NCBI GenBank assembly: GCA_000469685.2
Contig: LS997567.1
Coordinates: 34,624,505-34,688,504 of the forward strand
DNA from: Haemonchus contortus
Lineage: Eukaryota > Nematoda > Chromadorea > Rhabditida > Trichostrongylidae
Direction of reading: 5' to 3'
DNA length: 64,000 bases
In this document: positions 1 to 10,097 of the stretch, one piece after another
Numbering within the stretch: the first letter of the stretch is position 1
Layout: each line of letters begins with the position of its first letter
Notes under the pieces: model-generated
The model's input: only the letters and a program-made list of their open reading frames with translations
Databases searched by the model: none
Told to the model about the DNA's origin: nothing
Made by a program: the position numbers and the translations under genes

Positions 1-434
1 AGGCAGGTGAAATGCTGGGGAAATAGAAAATATCAAAATAGTCGTGTTTGATGGCCAGGAAATCATGTGTACTTTCACTAGATCACTTAATGAACGATCG
101 CTGGAAAGTTACTGAGATCGCGGAATGACTGCGCCACCTTCCAATCTTTCTCGAAGTAGTTAAGCCTAATTTTGCGAGTATGCGGATGGTTTCTTAGGTA
201 TATTCTTGTAGAGGAAATCAAGTAGATCATTTCTAGAAAAAACCCGAACTCAATGTTCAAATTCTATCGGGAGAAAAAAAGCCGCGAAAAAATCCGCAGT
301 ATTTATGCATCAACCTAATAGTTGCCTTTTCAGTAGATGCTTATTTCACCGCATTCGCTGCTCCGCTTTATTATTTACTATATTGCACACTCTTCATCTC
401 TGACTAGTGAAAATTTTGGTAATTGCACACTTAC
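1..434. other. QSOX intron, no gene seen
   Basis: No coding exon was recognised on either strand. A short motif at about 285-322 (AAAATCCGCAGTATTTATGC, then ATCAACC) recurs slightly diverged at 35101-35136, so a small dispersed repeat lies here. Confidence 0.5.
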
Positions 435-560
435 CTCAGCTGCAATGAACTCTTTTTGCCAGTCGTCAGTCGAAATCCTGCTATCCAATCCTCGATTCTC
501 AATGAAATCCCTCAGGCGAGCGAACACCTTGACAGCTTGCGTCGACCGATCCAATAATGT
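435..560 (-). CDS. QSOX exon: linker helices before the Erv domain
   Basis: On the minus strand the exon follows an acceptor ending TTTACAG and ends at a GTAAGTG donor. It is 126 bp, exactly 42 codons, in phase 0. It encodes a charged helical segment containing KVFARLRDFIENRGLDSRIS, followed by TDDWQKEFIAAE. This fits the region that precedes the CQGS-type start of the Erv domain in nematode QSOX proteins. The preceding exon (4108-3931) ends on a complete codon, consistent with joining to this one. The next exon is not found in positions 1-434, so the C-terminal FAD-binding part must be further left. The identification rests on recalled family pattern, not on an alignment. Confidence 0.7.
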
Positions 561-910
561 CTGTAAATTTCTGCTGTAAAATACTGCAGATTCGAGAAAG
601 TAGTCCAGTGGTGTCAATTTTTGTAAAATCTTGTTGGTTGGAGTTCAGAGAGCCCTTCAAAGAAGCGACGTTGCGGTGATGACGCAACTCCAAATAAAGC
701 GATACCAACGAAAATGAACGCCATGGAACTTTGATCATTACTAAAGTTCCAGTGTCCCAAACAAAGCTTTCGACACCGAAGCGTGCGTTAAAATACCACA
801 GTCACGCGTAAGTCTGAATGTCCGCGATTATTGCAGGTGAAATAACACGAGGAACACTTATGACGTTGTCAACCACTTTGAGTTGAATGCCGCAAAGCTA
901 TAGCCTGAAC
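561..910. other. QSOX intron, nothing recognised
   Basis: Intronic sequence between the 560 acceptor and the mariner-type element starting at 913. No family or exon was recognised; the short open frames lack splice-site support. Confidence 0.5.
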
Positions 911-912
911 TA

Positions 913-2180
913 CAGGGTGCGCCATAAATATGGTAACAACTTTTCGGACGTGCGTAATTTCCCTGTTTGGGAAGTTTTTCCAAAACTGCACCTCCCCTTA
1001 TGTTCATGATATATCTTAGCCCACATATCTACTTTGGTACTTTCAGCTCGTCACATTTCGAAAAACGGTGGAGCCTCGCAGACATCCACCAACCGTTCCG
1101 TTTTTGCGCGCACTTTGTGAATCCTTTTCCGGGATAGTTCACCGTTTCAACATTTCCCACATGACAGCCTCTTGAATTGCGTAGCGTAGACAGGTCAACA
1201 ACAAACCTCTAAATGGACGTCTTAACTCTTATACGACCCTCCTTCCGTATACAATTTCTTGGGAAGGAGTATGATGCAGAACCTGCAGAAACATGAGAGA
1301 AATGACTGCTGATTTGCTTGTATATTCTACTCAGATGGGAAGAGTCTACCCTGATTAAATACAATTGTATAGAAGTAGGATTCGAAAGCCTTATAACCAT
1401 TTTGACGAGAACAAGTTGGAAAGAAAGAATGTTCGCTGTGCGCTACTTGCGCGCGGCACGCGCTTCCACACACTTTTTTCTGACTAAAAGTGTTCAACGT
1501 GGAAGAAATTTTGAGAACCCAAAGTATACGTATATTTCACACTTTGAGTGCTGAAGAAGCTGAGAGGGGTCAGATCGACTATCATTGCCATTTTCCCTCT
1601 TTGGTGGTAGTTTTTGTTAGGATCTCTACCATCAGAGCGATATCGCCAATTCTGGTCAAGAAAAGTATAAAACTTAATCCTAACCTCTCAAGAAGGGTTT
1701 TTCTGGTAGGATCTAGCTGAGGGTCAAAGATTTTCCGGGGGGTACGACTTGAAAACTGCAACGCACTTGCTCACGAATGGGAAAAGGTCAAGACTGGTGC
1801 TGAGGAAATGTTCGCGACTTAATCCCAGCTTGCAATCCCCCTACGAATATCCAGGACCACAGTGTGATGGGTCGCTGGATATAGTCCATGCTATAGAGGA
1901 AAGTCTGCGCTTCAAAATGCACTACTGATTCTGCTCTTAAGAAATCAATGAAATAAGCCCGGGCTGGAATTTTCCAAGAAACTCAGCGTGCCACTGTCGA
2001 TGAGTGGCCGGAGCGTCTTCGAGCTATAATTAGTACAGGAAATGTTTATATAGGATGACGGTGTGTTCATTTTGTAGATGTGATGCACAGTAAACAATTC
2101 ACAAAAATTGGTCATGCATCAATATGAACTACGATTTCTGGAGGCCAATATTTTTGTTACCATATTTATGGCGCACCCTG
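913..2180 (-). mobile_element. Decayed mariner-type DNA transposon with perfect TIRs (copy 1)
   Basis: The element starts CAGGGTGCGCCATAAATATG and ends with the reverse complement; the inverted repeat is 27 bp and perfect. It is flanked by TA at 911-912 and 2181-2182, the Tc1/mariner target duplication. The length of 1268 bp is typical of mariner. A transposase relic runs on the minus strand. A degraded FQQDSAP-like stretch, the usual surroundings of the second catalytic Asp, can be made out at about 1270-1295 and its counterpart in copy 2 (about 5790-5810). The frame is broken by many stops. It shares most of its interior with 5429-6450. The perfect ends beside a ruined interior suggest it was moved by a transposase encoded elsewhere or is fairly young as an insertion. 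Confidence 0.75.
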
Positions 2181-2182
2181 TA

Positions 2183-2438
2183 TGTATGCATGCATAGCAG
2201 AAGGATGATCTAGGTTGAGCGACTTATTTCCACACTTCTGGCGTGTTCTTTCTTGTATGAATTCGTTCCTACTTGCACTTCATCTGCAGTGCTTTATGCT
2301 GTATTTGAAGTTTAGCAGCAATTTTTTCCACAACGGTATGTCTCGCTGCACGGCTTTCGCTCGACAGGCCGAGCTCGACAGAGTTCACACTGGGCTTTTC
2401 ATGACTGTCATGAACTAGTTCTGCTGTTTCAACGGTCT
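2183..2438. other. QSOX intron, nothing recognised
   Basis: Short intronic spacer between the mariner-type element and a Helitron-related relic. No exon or repeat was recognised. Confidence 0.4.
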
Positions 2439-2700
2439 AGTATTTATAACCCGTCTGTCTCTGTGCCTGTCAACTTGATATTACCTGAAGAGGCACGTGG
2501 GGAGGTGGGAGTCAGATTATTGATGAATGGGGCCCAGGCCAAGATCGAAATAGGGCATATAAGTTCAGAGGAACCCGCTCAAAGAGGGCAGAGCGGCGCA
2601 ATGGGAAAAAATTCGCGATTTTGTTCTAGAAAAGCTCCGATACGGGGGGGGGGGCAAAGGTTAGGAATAGGTGGACAGACTCAACCACGCTGAGCGAAGC
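2439..2700 (+). repeat. Relic of the CTGT-rich Helitron-like family
   Basis: The order TATTTATAA, CTGTCTG-type short repeats, then GATATTACCTGAAGAGGCAC parallels the start of the better preserved copies at 6666 and 49570 (TATATATAAAGCG, CTGT repeats, GATATAACCTGAAGAAACAC). Similarity is clear for roughly the first 100 bp and weak afterwards. No 3' hairpin or terminus was found, so it is a truncated or badly diverged copy. Confidence 0.45.
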
Positions 2701-3930
2701 GTTCTTATCGAATTTACTCATTATCTCATTACCCACCACAGCCTGAAGCCAGATTTCTGAGAGGTGAAGCTGATATTAGAAAATTCAACCCTTTCTGATC
2801 CTTGTGATGTGCGCAATTTTCGCCGTGACGCACACATTAGGGTCCAACACGCAAACAATATATAACTAATTGGGAGTCCAAATTATGTATTCAGGTTTCG
2901 AAATACCACATTCTGCTTCGGCAGTTGATTCTGATTTTTACAAATAGTCCTTCTGTGGTGTTCAGAATAGCGCAAAGAAGGCGAACAAAGCGCTAAAAAG
3001 GGTCTATCCAGGGAAATGTGAGGCTTGAAAAAAGAAGTAAAATAAGGGGTAGGACAAGAATGGGGCGACAGAAGTTGCGTCAGGGAGTATTTGGAGAGAG
3101 TATTTGAACGGGCTATTCGAAGGTGCGCCATTGCATAAAGCTGTTTGCAGTAACCTGCCTGCGTGCAAGGTGTGAATCACGGTGTGAACAATGGAACCCC
3201 GACGCTTTCACAACGCCTTAGGTCTGTGCGTCGCCTGAGCCAATCCTGAGACCCTTATTACGAACTGTCTCGACCGAAACCATTTTTGACGGTAATTATG
3301 CCTTTGAGGTTTCCCCAAAACCTCGTCTCTCGTCTCAGACCAATTAAGAACTTTAGACACTCCCTTAGCTACATAACACAACTGACTTTGAACACATTTG
3401 CCATCAACCACTGCCCTTAGGGCTCATTCGATCCTCACGCGGTTTTCGATTTCAATGGAGTGGCATAAAGAATGTCAAAAGTTAATGAATGCTTTACATA
3501 ATAACAATGTAGTTAGATAATTATCAAGCAGTGAGCTCATTGGTTGAGTTAAGGCTCAAGAATGGTGCTATTGCCGTTCTCCTTGTTGATTGCGCAACTT
3601 CTCTGATTTCATCATTTTATGTGGTAATTCTAGGTGTGCAGCGCCTCCTGTTGAAACCAGGAAGGTGGTTTCTCCATGATGATCAGCCAGCAGCAGAAGA
3701 TATTTACAGCTTTCACCCAATGCGTATGCTCATTTGGTAATTGTGTTCTAATAGTAAGGGAAAACAAAGAAACATGGCTGTGACTCTCACTCTCAAAGCC
3801 TCAGTTGTCAGTGCAAAGCAAAGGGAATATACCGGCCAAAATAAGTTGCTGAGCGAATTCAAACTCTTTATGTTCAATCTAATGGTCTTGGACGGAATGG
3901 TTTTGCAGATGGATCTACCAGACAACTCAC
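2701..3930. other. QSOX intron, no gene or known repeat recognised
   Basis: About 1.2 kb without a recognisable family. Open frames of 67-82 codons occur on both strands but overlap one another and have no matching motif, so I do not call them genes. The QSOX linker exon's donor lies at 3930. Confidence 0.4.
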
Positions 3931-4108
3931 CTTATTACCGTAAGTGGTCATGACGGGAAAGTGATCGGCAAGCAAACTAACGAAGCCATGAAGAGCAGTC
4001 AGATTGGTCCCGGACAACGGGGTACCTGTTCGAGTGCTTTCACGAAACAAAGCGTAACGCATTGCTTTCAACATGTCCACCTCAGAGACATAGTAGAGCG
4101 CACGGCAC
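3931..4108 (-). CDS. QSOX exon: linker with YYVSEVDMLKAMRYALFRE motif
   Basis: The minus-strand acceptor AAATTTCAG precedes a 178-bp exon that ends at a GTGAGT donor. Its first base completes a codon begun in the previous exon, and it ends on a full codon. The product includes ALYYVSEVDMLKAMRYALFR and then GTNLTALHGFVSLLADHFPV. This matches the QSOX pattern in which a 'MADLESALHY' segment is followed by a 'LVALKKFVAVLAKYFP' helix (human-like QSOX1 pattern, recalled). It packs between the second thioredoxin domain and the Erv domain. It is one of the most recognisable exons of the locus. Confidence 0.8.
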
Positions 4109-4855
4109 CTGAAATTTTTCAAGAGTGGTGCATTTTACTCGAGTAGGAGTAGGAATTGGATGCAAGCACTACCAAACTAAATTTTTAGCAGCATCGTTCT
4201 GTTGTTTTTGTTACAATCGGTGGGGTGGACGTATTGTTCTCGCCTCCGTCGGATGCCATTGAGGGGTGGTTCTTAGAGCGGTCTCATTTGAACGAAGACT
4301 CTCGAATGCAGGTGAGATGCTGGCCTACGGACACCCCAATCATATCCAATTGCTTAACGACGTATAATAAACCGTCTAGGAATTCGAAATGCTATAACGT
4401 CAGCTGGCCGCAAAGCCCGACTTGTTGGAAAAGTATGCAGGAGTTTTTGGTGCCAAGACGACATTGGGAGCAGCTATGCTAGTCTAGACTTTTGCAACTC
4501 TGAGTTTTGACTCGCCAATGGGCATCTGCTGCTAGCTTGTAGATGCTCCGGCGAGTAGTCGAATAGATTTTTGTACAGTGACGTGAGAAGAGGAGATAGT
4601 CCTGCTGCGACTCGTAGGACGTCAGCCGCGGCAACAAAACCATTACGGTTTCGGTTTCGATATTTTCGAGCGTTGTCGAATTATGAGCGAAATGCTTCAG
4701 TAAATGTTTAATTAAAATTTTTGCCGTTTTTAGACCAGTTTTTAGTTTTTTACTATATCACATTTTCTTTGTTTACGCTAAACAGACTAGCTGCTGCTCA
4801 GAACTAATAGAGTATTAGACTTTGCTTGACGAGAAGGCAGCTGGTGCCACTACAG
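4109..4855. other. QSOX intron, unassigned sequence
   Basis: Start of a 16.8-kb stretch between the 4108 acceptor and the 20939 donor. An 85-codon plus-strand open frame at 4225-4482 shows no recognisable motif. No exon of the second thioredoxin domain was found here. Confidence 0.4.
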
Positions 4856-5365
4856 AAGGCTGCTATTGTTAGGTGACCTGAAGGGCAACACTGTTATATT
4901 GGCGTGGGTCGCGTTGGGATCGGATGTGTAGGCTACTATGATGGTGGGCGAATCCTCGAATACGTTGACTCGTATGGCCTCACCATAGTGAACACAAAGT
5001 TACGGAAACATGACGCTCGCCTCATCACTTTCTACAGCCGCTAAACGGTCGTCCCACAACATAAGTCAATTATTTGCACGCATAATGTCGCTCCACCCAG
5101 ACAGAAACACCTCGAAGTGGTCCTGCGGAAATAGTGATGACGAAGTAAAAGAAAGCGGCTGAGATTATTCGAACTTCATCATAACTGTCAAGGAAACTTG
5201 TGAAGGTGCTGGTGGAGCAATAATCGTGGTTGCTCGCCTTTAGCTACTTGAGACAAAGGACGCGGAAAATTGACTAGCTGTGGGCGGATAGGGTCAGCGA
5301 AAAAGAAAGATACAAAGTTGATTGTTACAAAACCTGTCCCGGATGTTTAAAAGATCACGGAGAAA
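4856..5365 (+). pseudogene. RTE-type LINE fragment, endonuclease domain
   Basis: The plus strand carries a broken endonuclease reading: GDLKGN near 4876, then GGRILEYVDSYGLTIVNTKL, RKHDARLITFYS and, after a stop, VVPQHKSIICTHN. This order (GDxN, ERILEY..GLTIVNT, then a Y-S-G and HRPLICT-like segment) is that of the APE-like endonuclease of RTE-clade non-LTR elements. Stops and a frame change make it non-functional. It belongs to a different subfamily from the RTE at 10-13 kb, judging by the residues. Both ends are lost and no reverse transcriptase follows. Confidence 0.65.
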
Positions 5366-5428
5366 CGCGAGTTCGTCCCTTCTTCGTCTTCATTCATAAC
5401 TGGGTAGTTTCCACATTTTTCACGTATA

Positions 5429-6450
5429 CAGGTTGCGCCATAATTATGGTAACAAGTTTTCGGACGTCCTAATTTCCTTGTTTGGAGGGTTTCTCCAAAT
5501 CTTCACATTTCCTTATGTTTATGATATGCCGTAGCCCACACACCTACTTTGGTGCTCTCAATTCGTCAGACTTCGGAAAACGGTGGAGCCTCGCAAAGAC
5601 CCACCAACCGTTCCACCTTTGTGCGCATTTGGTGAGGTCTTTTCCGATATCGCTCCTGGTTCAACATTCCCCACATGACAGTCTCTTGAATCGCGATGCG
5701 TTGACAGGTCAACGACGAGCCTCAAAGTAGTCGTCGTGACTCACATAAGACCCTTTTTCCGAGTAGAGTTGCTTGAGAAGGAGCTCGATGCGGAACTTGC
5801 AGGAACACGGAAAAAGATGACTGCTGATTCGTTTGTGTGTTCAATTCCAATGAGAAGGGTCTACCCCGAGTAAATACAGCAGCATCCAGGTAGGACTCGT
5901 GAGCCTTATAAGTTGCTGCCAAAAGAATTTGGAGAGAAAGAACAATTGCTGTGCGCTACTTGGCACTTTTTTCTGACTAAAGGGTGTTCAGCGTAGAAGA
6001 AATGTTGAGATCCCAAAGTATATTTATATTTCACACTATGAGTGCTGAAGCCTTTAAGAAAAGCCAAATCTCCTCTCGCTGCCATTTTCCCTCTTTCATG
6101 ATGGTTTGGGCTAGAATCTCTACCATCAGAGCGATACCATCGAGAAAAGTACAAAATTTAAGCCAAACCCCTTTGAGAAGGGTTATCTGAAAGGATGCAG
6201 CTGAGGGTCAAAGTTTTTTTCTATGTGATTTCAAAACTACGACCCACTTGGTCACGAATGGGAAAAGATCAGTACTGGTGCTGAGGGAATATTCGCGACT
6301 CTATCCTAGCTTCCAATCCTCCTACGAATTTCCCGGACCACAGTGTGATAGGTCGCTGGATTATCCCATACTGGAGAGGAAAGCCTGCGCTTCGAAACGC
6401 GTCACTGCTGCTGCGCCAAAGAAATCATTGGAAAAAGAGCATTTGACGTT
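5429..6450 (-). mobile_element. Decayed mariner-type transposon (copy 2, right end lost)
   Basis: The left end, CAGGTTGCGCCATAATTATG with TA before it (5427-5428), is a diverged version of the copy 1 terminus. The interior matches copy 1 up to about 6450, after which homology stops and no right TIR is found. A minus-strand open frame of 82 codons (5906-6154) is part of the transposase remains. The region around 5790-5810 resembles a mariner FQQDSAP motif with one base missing. The 145 bp that follow from about 6510 belong to a different repeat family, so the right end was probably removed by deletion. Confidence 0.65.
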
Positions 6451-6509
6451 TAATTTGTGATTGGTTTGGAATATGATAGCTACTTCCTGATCGCTGAATA
6501 CTTTCAATG

Positions 6510-6655
6510 GATGAGAGCCTTCTGGTTATAATTCCAGGGAGCATCGTTGCTAAAGACGTGCCTCTAGGAGCTTGATGGACCGAGGTATTTGGAATTGAAC
6601 TTTTCTCGAATTTTCAATGCACCCTTTTGATTCGACGAGCTGAGTTGAATTATGT
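6510..6655 (+). repeat. Fragment of the 57-60 kb foldback element arm
   Basis: The stretch with GCCTTCTGGTTATA, GATGGACCGAG, then GAGTTGAATTATGTAA matches 59840-59990 with similar spacing. That is the right arm of the 57174-60194 foldback element. Only this part of the arm is present. Confidence 0.55.
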
Positions 6656-6665
6656 AACATCCATA

Positions 6666-6680
6666 CTATATATAAAGCGC

Positions 6681-6717
<37 letters not shown>

Positions 6718-7704
6718 TTGTACGGAAATTCGATATAACCTGAAGAAACACCTGGAGAAGTCGGGTCAAGTTTGGAATGGGTTGAGCATAGGGTAAGTTC
6801 AACAGAGCACATGTGAGCCTAGCGGAGCTCAGCTCCCCAAGGGGCGGGGCATGCGCCGGAATTGGGCGGGGTCATGGGCGAAATCTTCTAATTCGGTCTC
6901 ATAATGTTCCAGACACCGGGAAAAAATGTGGAAAGGTGAGGGATGGGTTAGCAAAAGGGGACTTACCGGATGTGGGCGGAGCGTTCTCGCAGTGGGCGGT
7001 ACTTTCCACAGAAATTCATAACTCGATTTAACGAAGGCGTCGAGGCCAAGGAAAAAATAAAAAGAGTGAGCAAGGCCTTATGCGTGCTGAGCATGCATAA
7101 GTATAGCGAAGCCCCGCCCACGAGGGGCGGGGCGTGCGTTTAGGTGAAAGCTACTTTTCAAAAATTGGTGTAACTTCGTTCGGAAAAGTTGGAGAATGCG
7201 GAAAAAAAGTGGTTAGAGGTAATGGGACAAATGTGGTCAAATTCCGAAAGTGGGCGGGGTTGGCACCAAAGTGGGCGGGGCTTAGATCAAAACTTTATAG
7301 CTCTGTTCAGAAACGTTCTAGAACGCGAGAAAAAAGTGGTAGGAGGAATTGGGACAAATGTAGTTAAGTCCTCGGCGGGGCGGAACTGGCACATGGAAGC
7401 GGGGCTAGGACCAAAAATTCATCTCTTCAAAAACTTTCTGGAATGCGGAAAAATGATTTGGAGCAGTCAAAAGAAGGGTGGTCAAGTTTATTGTGGAAAG
7501 GGCTTGCACTCAGGTGGACGGAGCTATGATCAACCACTAATAACTGTGCTCAAATATATCGAGCGTGATGCTACCAGCAGTTCGGCGTTCGAATCCAGAG
7601 AGAACTATCTTATTCTGATTATCCAACATTCCGCTGAATGACTCCATCGTGAATAAGTGGCCATCGACATATACTGTGCGCGTTAGCGTGCATAGCCAAA
7701 CTGG
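6666..7704 (+). mobile_element. Helitron-like non-autonomous element (copy 1)
   Basis: It begins CTATATATAAAGCGCTCTG, followed by a CTGT microsatellite and GATATAACCTGAAGAAACAC. It ends with a hairpin (GTGCGC-GTTA-GCGTGC) nine bases before a terminal CTGG. The flanking bases are A on the left and T on the right, with no target duplication. An A/T insertion site, a hairpin close to the 3' end and a CTRR-type terminus are Helitron hallmarks. The 5' end is CT rather than the usual TC. The interior has repeated units containing GTGGGCGGGG and TTCAGAAACGTTCTAGA. It closely matches 49570-50811. No Rep/helicase gene is present. Open frames inside it come from the repeats and are not credible genes. 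Confidence 0.7.
6675..6720 (+). repeat. CTGT tetranucleotide microsatellite
   Basis: Several consecutive CTGT units followed by TTTG units lie immediately inside the 5' end of the Helitron-like element. Related elements at 2439 and 49570 have the same microsatellite in the same place, so it is part of the element design. Confidence 0.85.
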
Positions 7705-7705
7705 T

Positions 7706-8239
7706 TATATCTATAAAAGAGGAAATTAATCCAGTTATCAAGAGAGAAACTGAAAAGACGCAACCTCGCGTTGTTTCCGTGATTTTTTCTACAATCGGGG
7801 TGGGTTCGTATCAGTGGACCTGTCGAAAAGAAAATTTGTAGGCCTTCGTTCGCTGGTCGCGTTAGTTATATGGTACGCCTTGCGACGGCACGTGGTCTCT
7901 GAATAGCCTATTGAGTGGGTGCGCATACTTTCCTCAAATCCAACCTCCCGAGCACAAACAGTGACGAGTCTGAATCCCTATCTCCATGTAGGTTCACTGG
8001 CTCTGCGCTCTACCAATTATTATTCGTATTCGTCGTAATGCCAAAACACGAGGTCTTTATAGCCCAGCGCCGCGGAGGCTTGTTCATGCTCACAACGTAA
8101 TGATCATCTGCGGAGAAGAAGAGCTGCTTGAGCAACAGGTATAGGCTCGGTCTAGTTCGAAGGCCTGGCTATGTTTGGATATTGGTTGAACTTTGGAAAA
8201 ATGGAGGGCAAGACCACGGAATCTATGAAGATCGATTGC
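7706..8239. other. QSOX intron, nothing recognised
   Basis: No exon or repeat family was identified between the Helitron-like element and the RTE fragment at 8240. Confidence 0.4.
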
Positions 8240-8480
8240 GTCGAGCTTACGCGTACGTCTGTCTTTGAGTATCTCGCCCTCCACTTTTGACTGCACTCTA
8301 GCCTCTGAAATTGATTCCTGTTTGGGTGGAGCCTGTCTGGAACGCGTTTACTGCCAGATGACTGGCGTTTTCTGCCATGAGAAAGTACCAGATCGCTTAT
8401 CATCAAGGATGTACAATGCCGTTGTACGACCAATGCGGTGTGCGGTGTACCTGCTGGTGTGGACCATACCACGCTCCATG
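8240..8480 (+). pseudogene. RTE-type LINE fragment, region after the reverse transcriptase
   Basis: The plus-strand residues QMTGVFCHEKVPDRLSSRMY followed by NAVVRP resemble the RTE segment 'TGVLCDKKVPDRLKSKIYRTVVRP', which follows the reverse transcriptase core. Expected downstream residues (YGSECWP-like) are replaced after a frame change at about 8440. Only this short stretch is recognisable. Confidence 0.55.
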
Positions 8481-9110
8481 CTATATAGTAGATTGGAAGC
8501 CCGATTTTGCTCGAGATCGATCGTTTTATCGGTGGTGGAATATCAAGTTACGACTTAGTTCGAGCTCAGACAAAAGCTTACATCTGAGTGATCGGCAAGT
8601 ACATTTGGGAGGAAGATTAGAGTTGACTCTAATCAGCAGAGCAACGGGGTTCGGAGGGTTTTCAAAGCGGCACCAAAGCATGGAGCTGTCGTAGAAGATT
8701 GCTATAATAAAATTGCGTGTCATGTGAACAGCTCAAGAAAAAGATTTCTGAGATTAACTGGCCTGATCCTTAAGTACCCTGGCAAAGGCATAACGATGCA
8801 GAAAACCATGATCGACAGTACTGATCCGAATGATATACAGTACGCACCGTAGGGGCTCGCAAATTCGAGTAAATACTGCGTGTTTACGTCGTTTTCGTCT
8901 TTCCTGTGTATGCCGGTTCAAAGACCATTTTGACTATTCCAGGAGGTGAAAAAATCGTTGTACGCAGCTTGTCAATCTCTATAAGCAGATGCCCCATAGT
9001 ATTTAAATTGATTTGTTTCTTATAGCACTGTGCACTTAAGTCTCATTCAAAAAGTAGTCATGTACATGGGATGCACGCTTTACTGCTCGTAAGAGCTGCC
9101 TAGTCTGTGG
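8481..9110. other. QSOX intron, nothing recognised
   Basis: Overlapping open frames up to 105 codons (ending near 8694) show no family motif and no splice support. No repeat copy elsewhere in the window was noticed. Confidence 0.35.
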
Positions 9111-9189
9111 GAATAAAGTGTTGAGAGTCTGCTCTGGTAAGTATCACATGTCCATCTTCGCTCAGTACAATGTGAAAACGATTGAGTGG

Positions 9190-9300
9190 TTTTGTTTAGT
9201 CTCGAACAAATCATGGATCAATGTTTCTTCCATGGTATGGCTCGAAACTTCGCTCTTCGTCACACCCAAATCACAGAATTATGCTTTTTCCTTCCCGTGG
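9190..9300 (-). repeat. Third, inverted partial copy of the 9.35-13.56 / 23.2-24.25 kb repeat
   Basis: The plus strand here (ATCATGGATCAATG, TGGTATGG, CTTCGCTCTTCGTCACACCC) matches the minus strand of 9750-9860 and of 23440-23540. It is therefore a short copy in reverse orientation lying about 450 bp from the main copy. Confidence 0.6.
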
Positions 9301-9349
9301 AAGTAGAGACGTGAGAGCAAAACGAAGTCCGGGTCCTTCACAATGTGCC

Positions 9350-10097
9350 GACATTGCTTTTGCCTAAGAACTCCTTTATACATTCCGAAACAGTACTGTA
9401 CCTCAGATCATATCCCGACTGGAAAAACCTCTATCTGAACGACCCCACCTTCCTGCCCCCCGCTCCTTCAAACCGCCGCAAAACTCCTATTCACACGCCC
9501 AACCTTCCCAACACTGCAGTACGCCGACACATGTGAGTCAAAGTCCCCAAAACCCTCATTAGATCCCGCGCCACTACAGTACCTAGTCAGCTGCGTATCC
9601 AAACACTCTCATCAGAGAACCGATTAGCGACAGGCATACGGTAGAAAATGCTTTTGAAACGAGACTTCCATAACGGGTTGGTTTTCCATACATCAATAGA
9701 CGGCATTTTTCACAAGGAATCCAACAGAGTTTAATTCAGTTGCGAAGAGGCCAATGGGCAGTGAAAAAGGACATAATTTTATGATTTGGGCGTGACGAAG
9801 AGCGAAGCTTGGGACCATACCAAGGGAGAAAGTTCGATCCATGATGAGGTGTGCCAATAAAAACTTTGCAAAGAGCAAGGAGTTGCTTACGATAGTAGAT
9901 GCCTTTCACGCCCCTTCTTCGATTTCGTTAAAGAAGTTTCTCCAGAGACTGGAAAATGCAGAAAAAAATCGACTCATTTATTGTGCTGTAAATTGATGTC
10001 AAATTCTCAATGGTACCTTTAAGGAGCAGTGTTGAGTGCAGAGACAGTGGATGCAATCATCTACAGCCTCCACATTAGAAATGAATGATGGAGACTG
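9350..10097. repeat. Dispersed repeat R1, copy A left part
   Basis: From about 9540 to 10097 the sequence parallels 23222-23782 with high identity; weaker similarity extends left to about 9350. Shared blocks include GAAGAGGCCAAT, the stretch around TTTATGATTTGGGCGTGACG and the end CCTCCACATTAGAAATGAAT. The copy resumes at 13139 after an RTE insertion. Nature unknown: no terminal inverted repeat or enzyme motif was seen. A 61-codon minus-strand frame (9693-9878) is also open in copy B. Confidence 0.8.

Noticed and set aside
6813..7031. Small plus-strand frame near a GC box, considered as a promoter-driven gene
   Set aside because: Same sequence recurs in the Helitron-like copy at 49.7-49.97 kb with a different frame; it is repeat sequence.
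7189..7641. 150-codon open frame, one of the longest in the window
   Set aside because: It lies wholly within the Helitron-like element and reads through its GC-box units; copy 2 at 50253-50675 has a shifted counterpart with no conserved domain.
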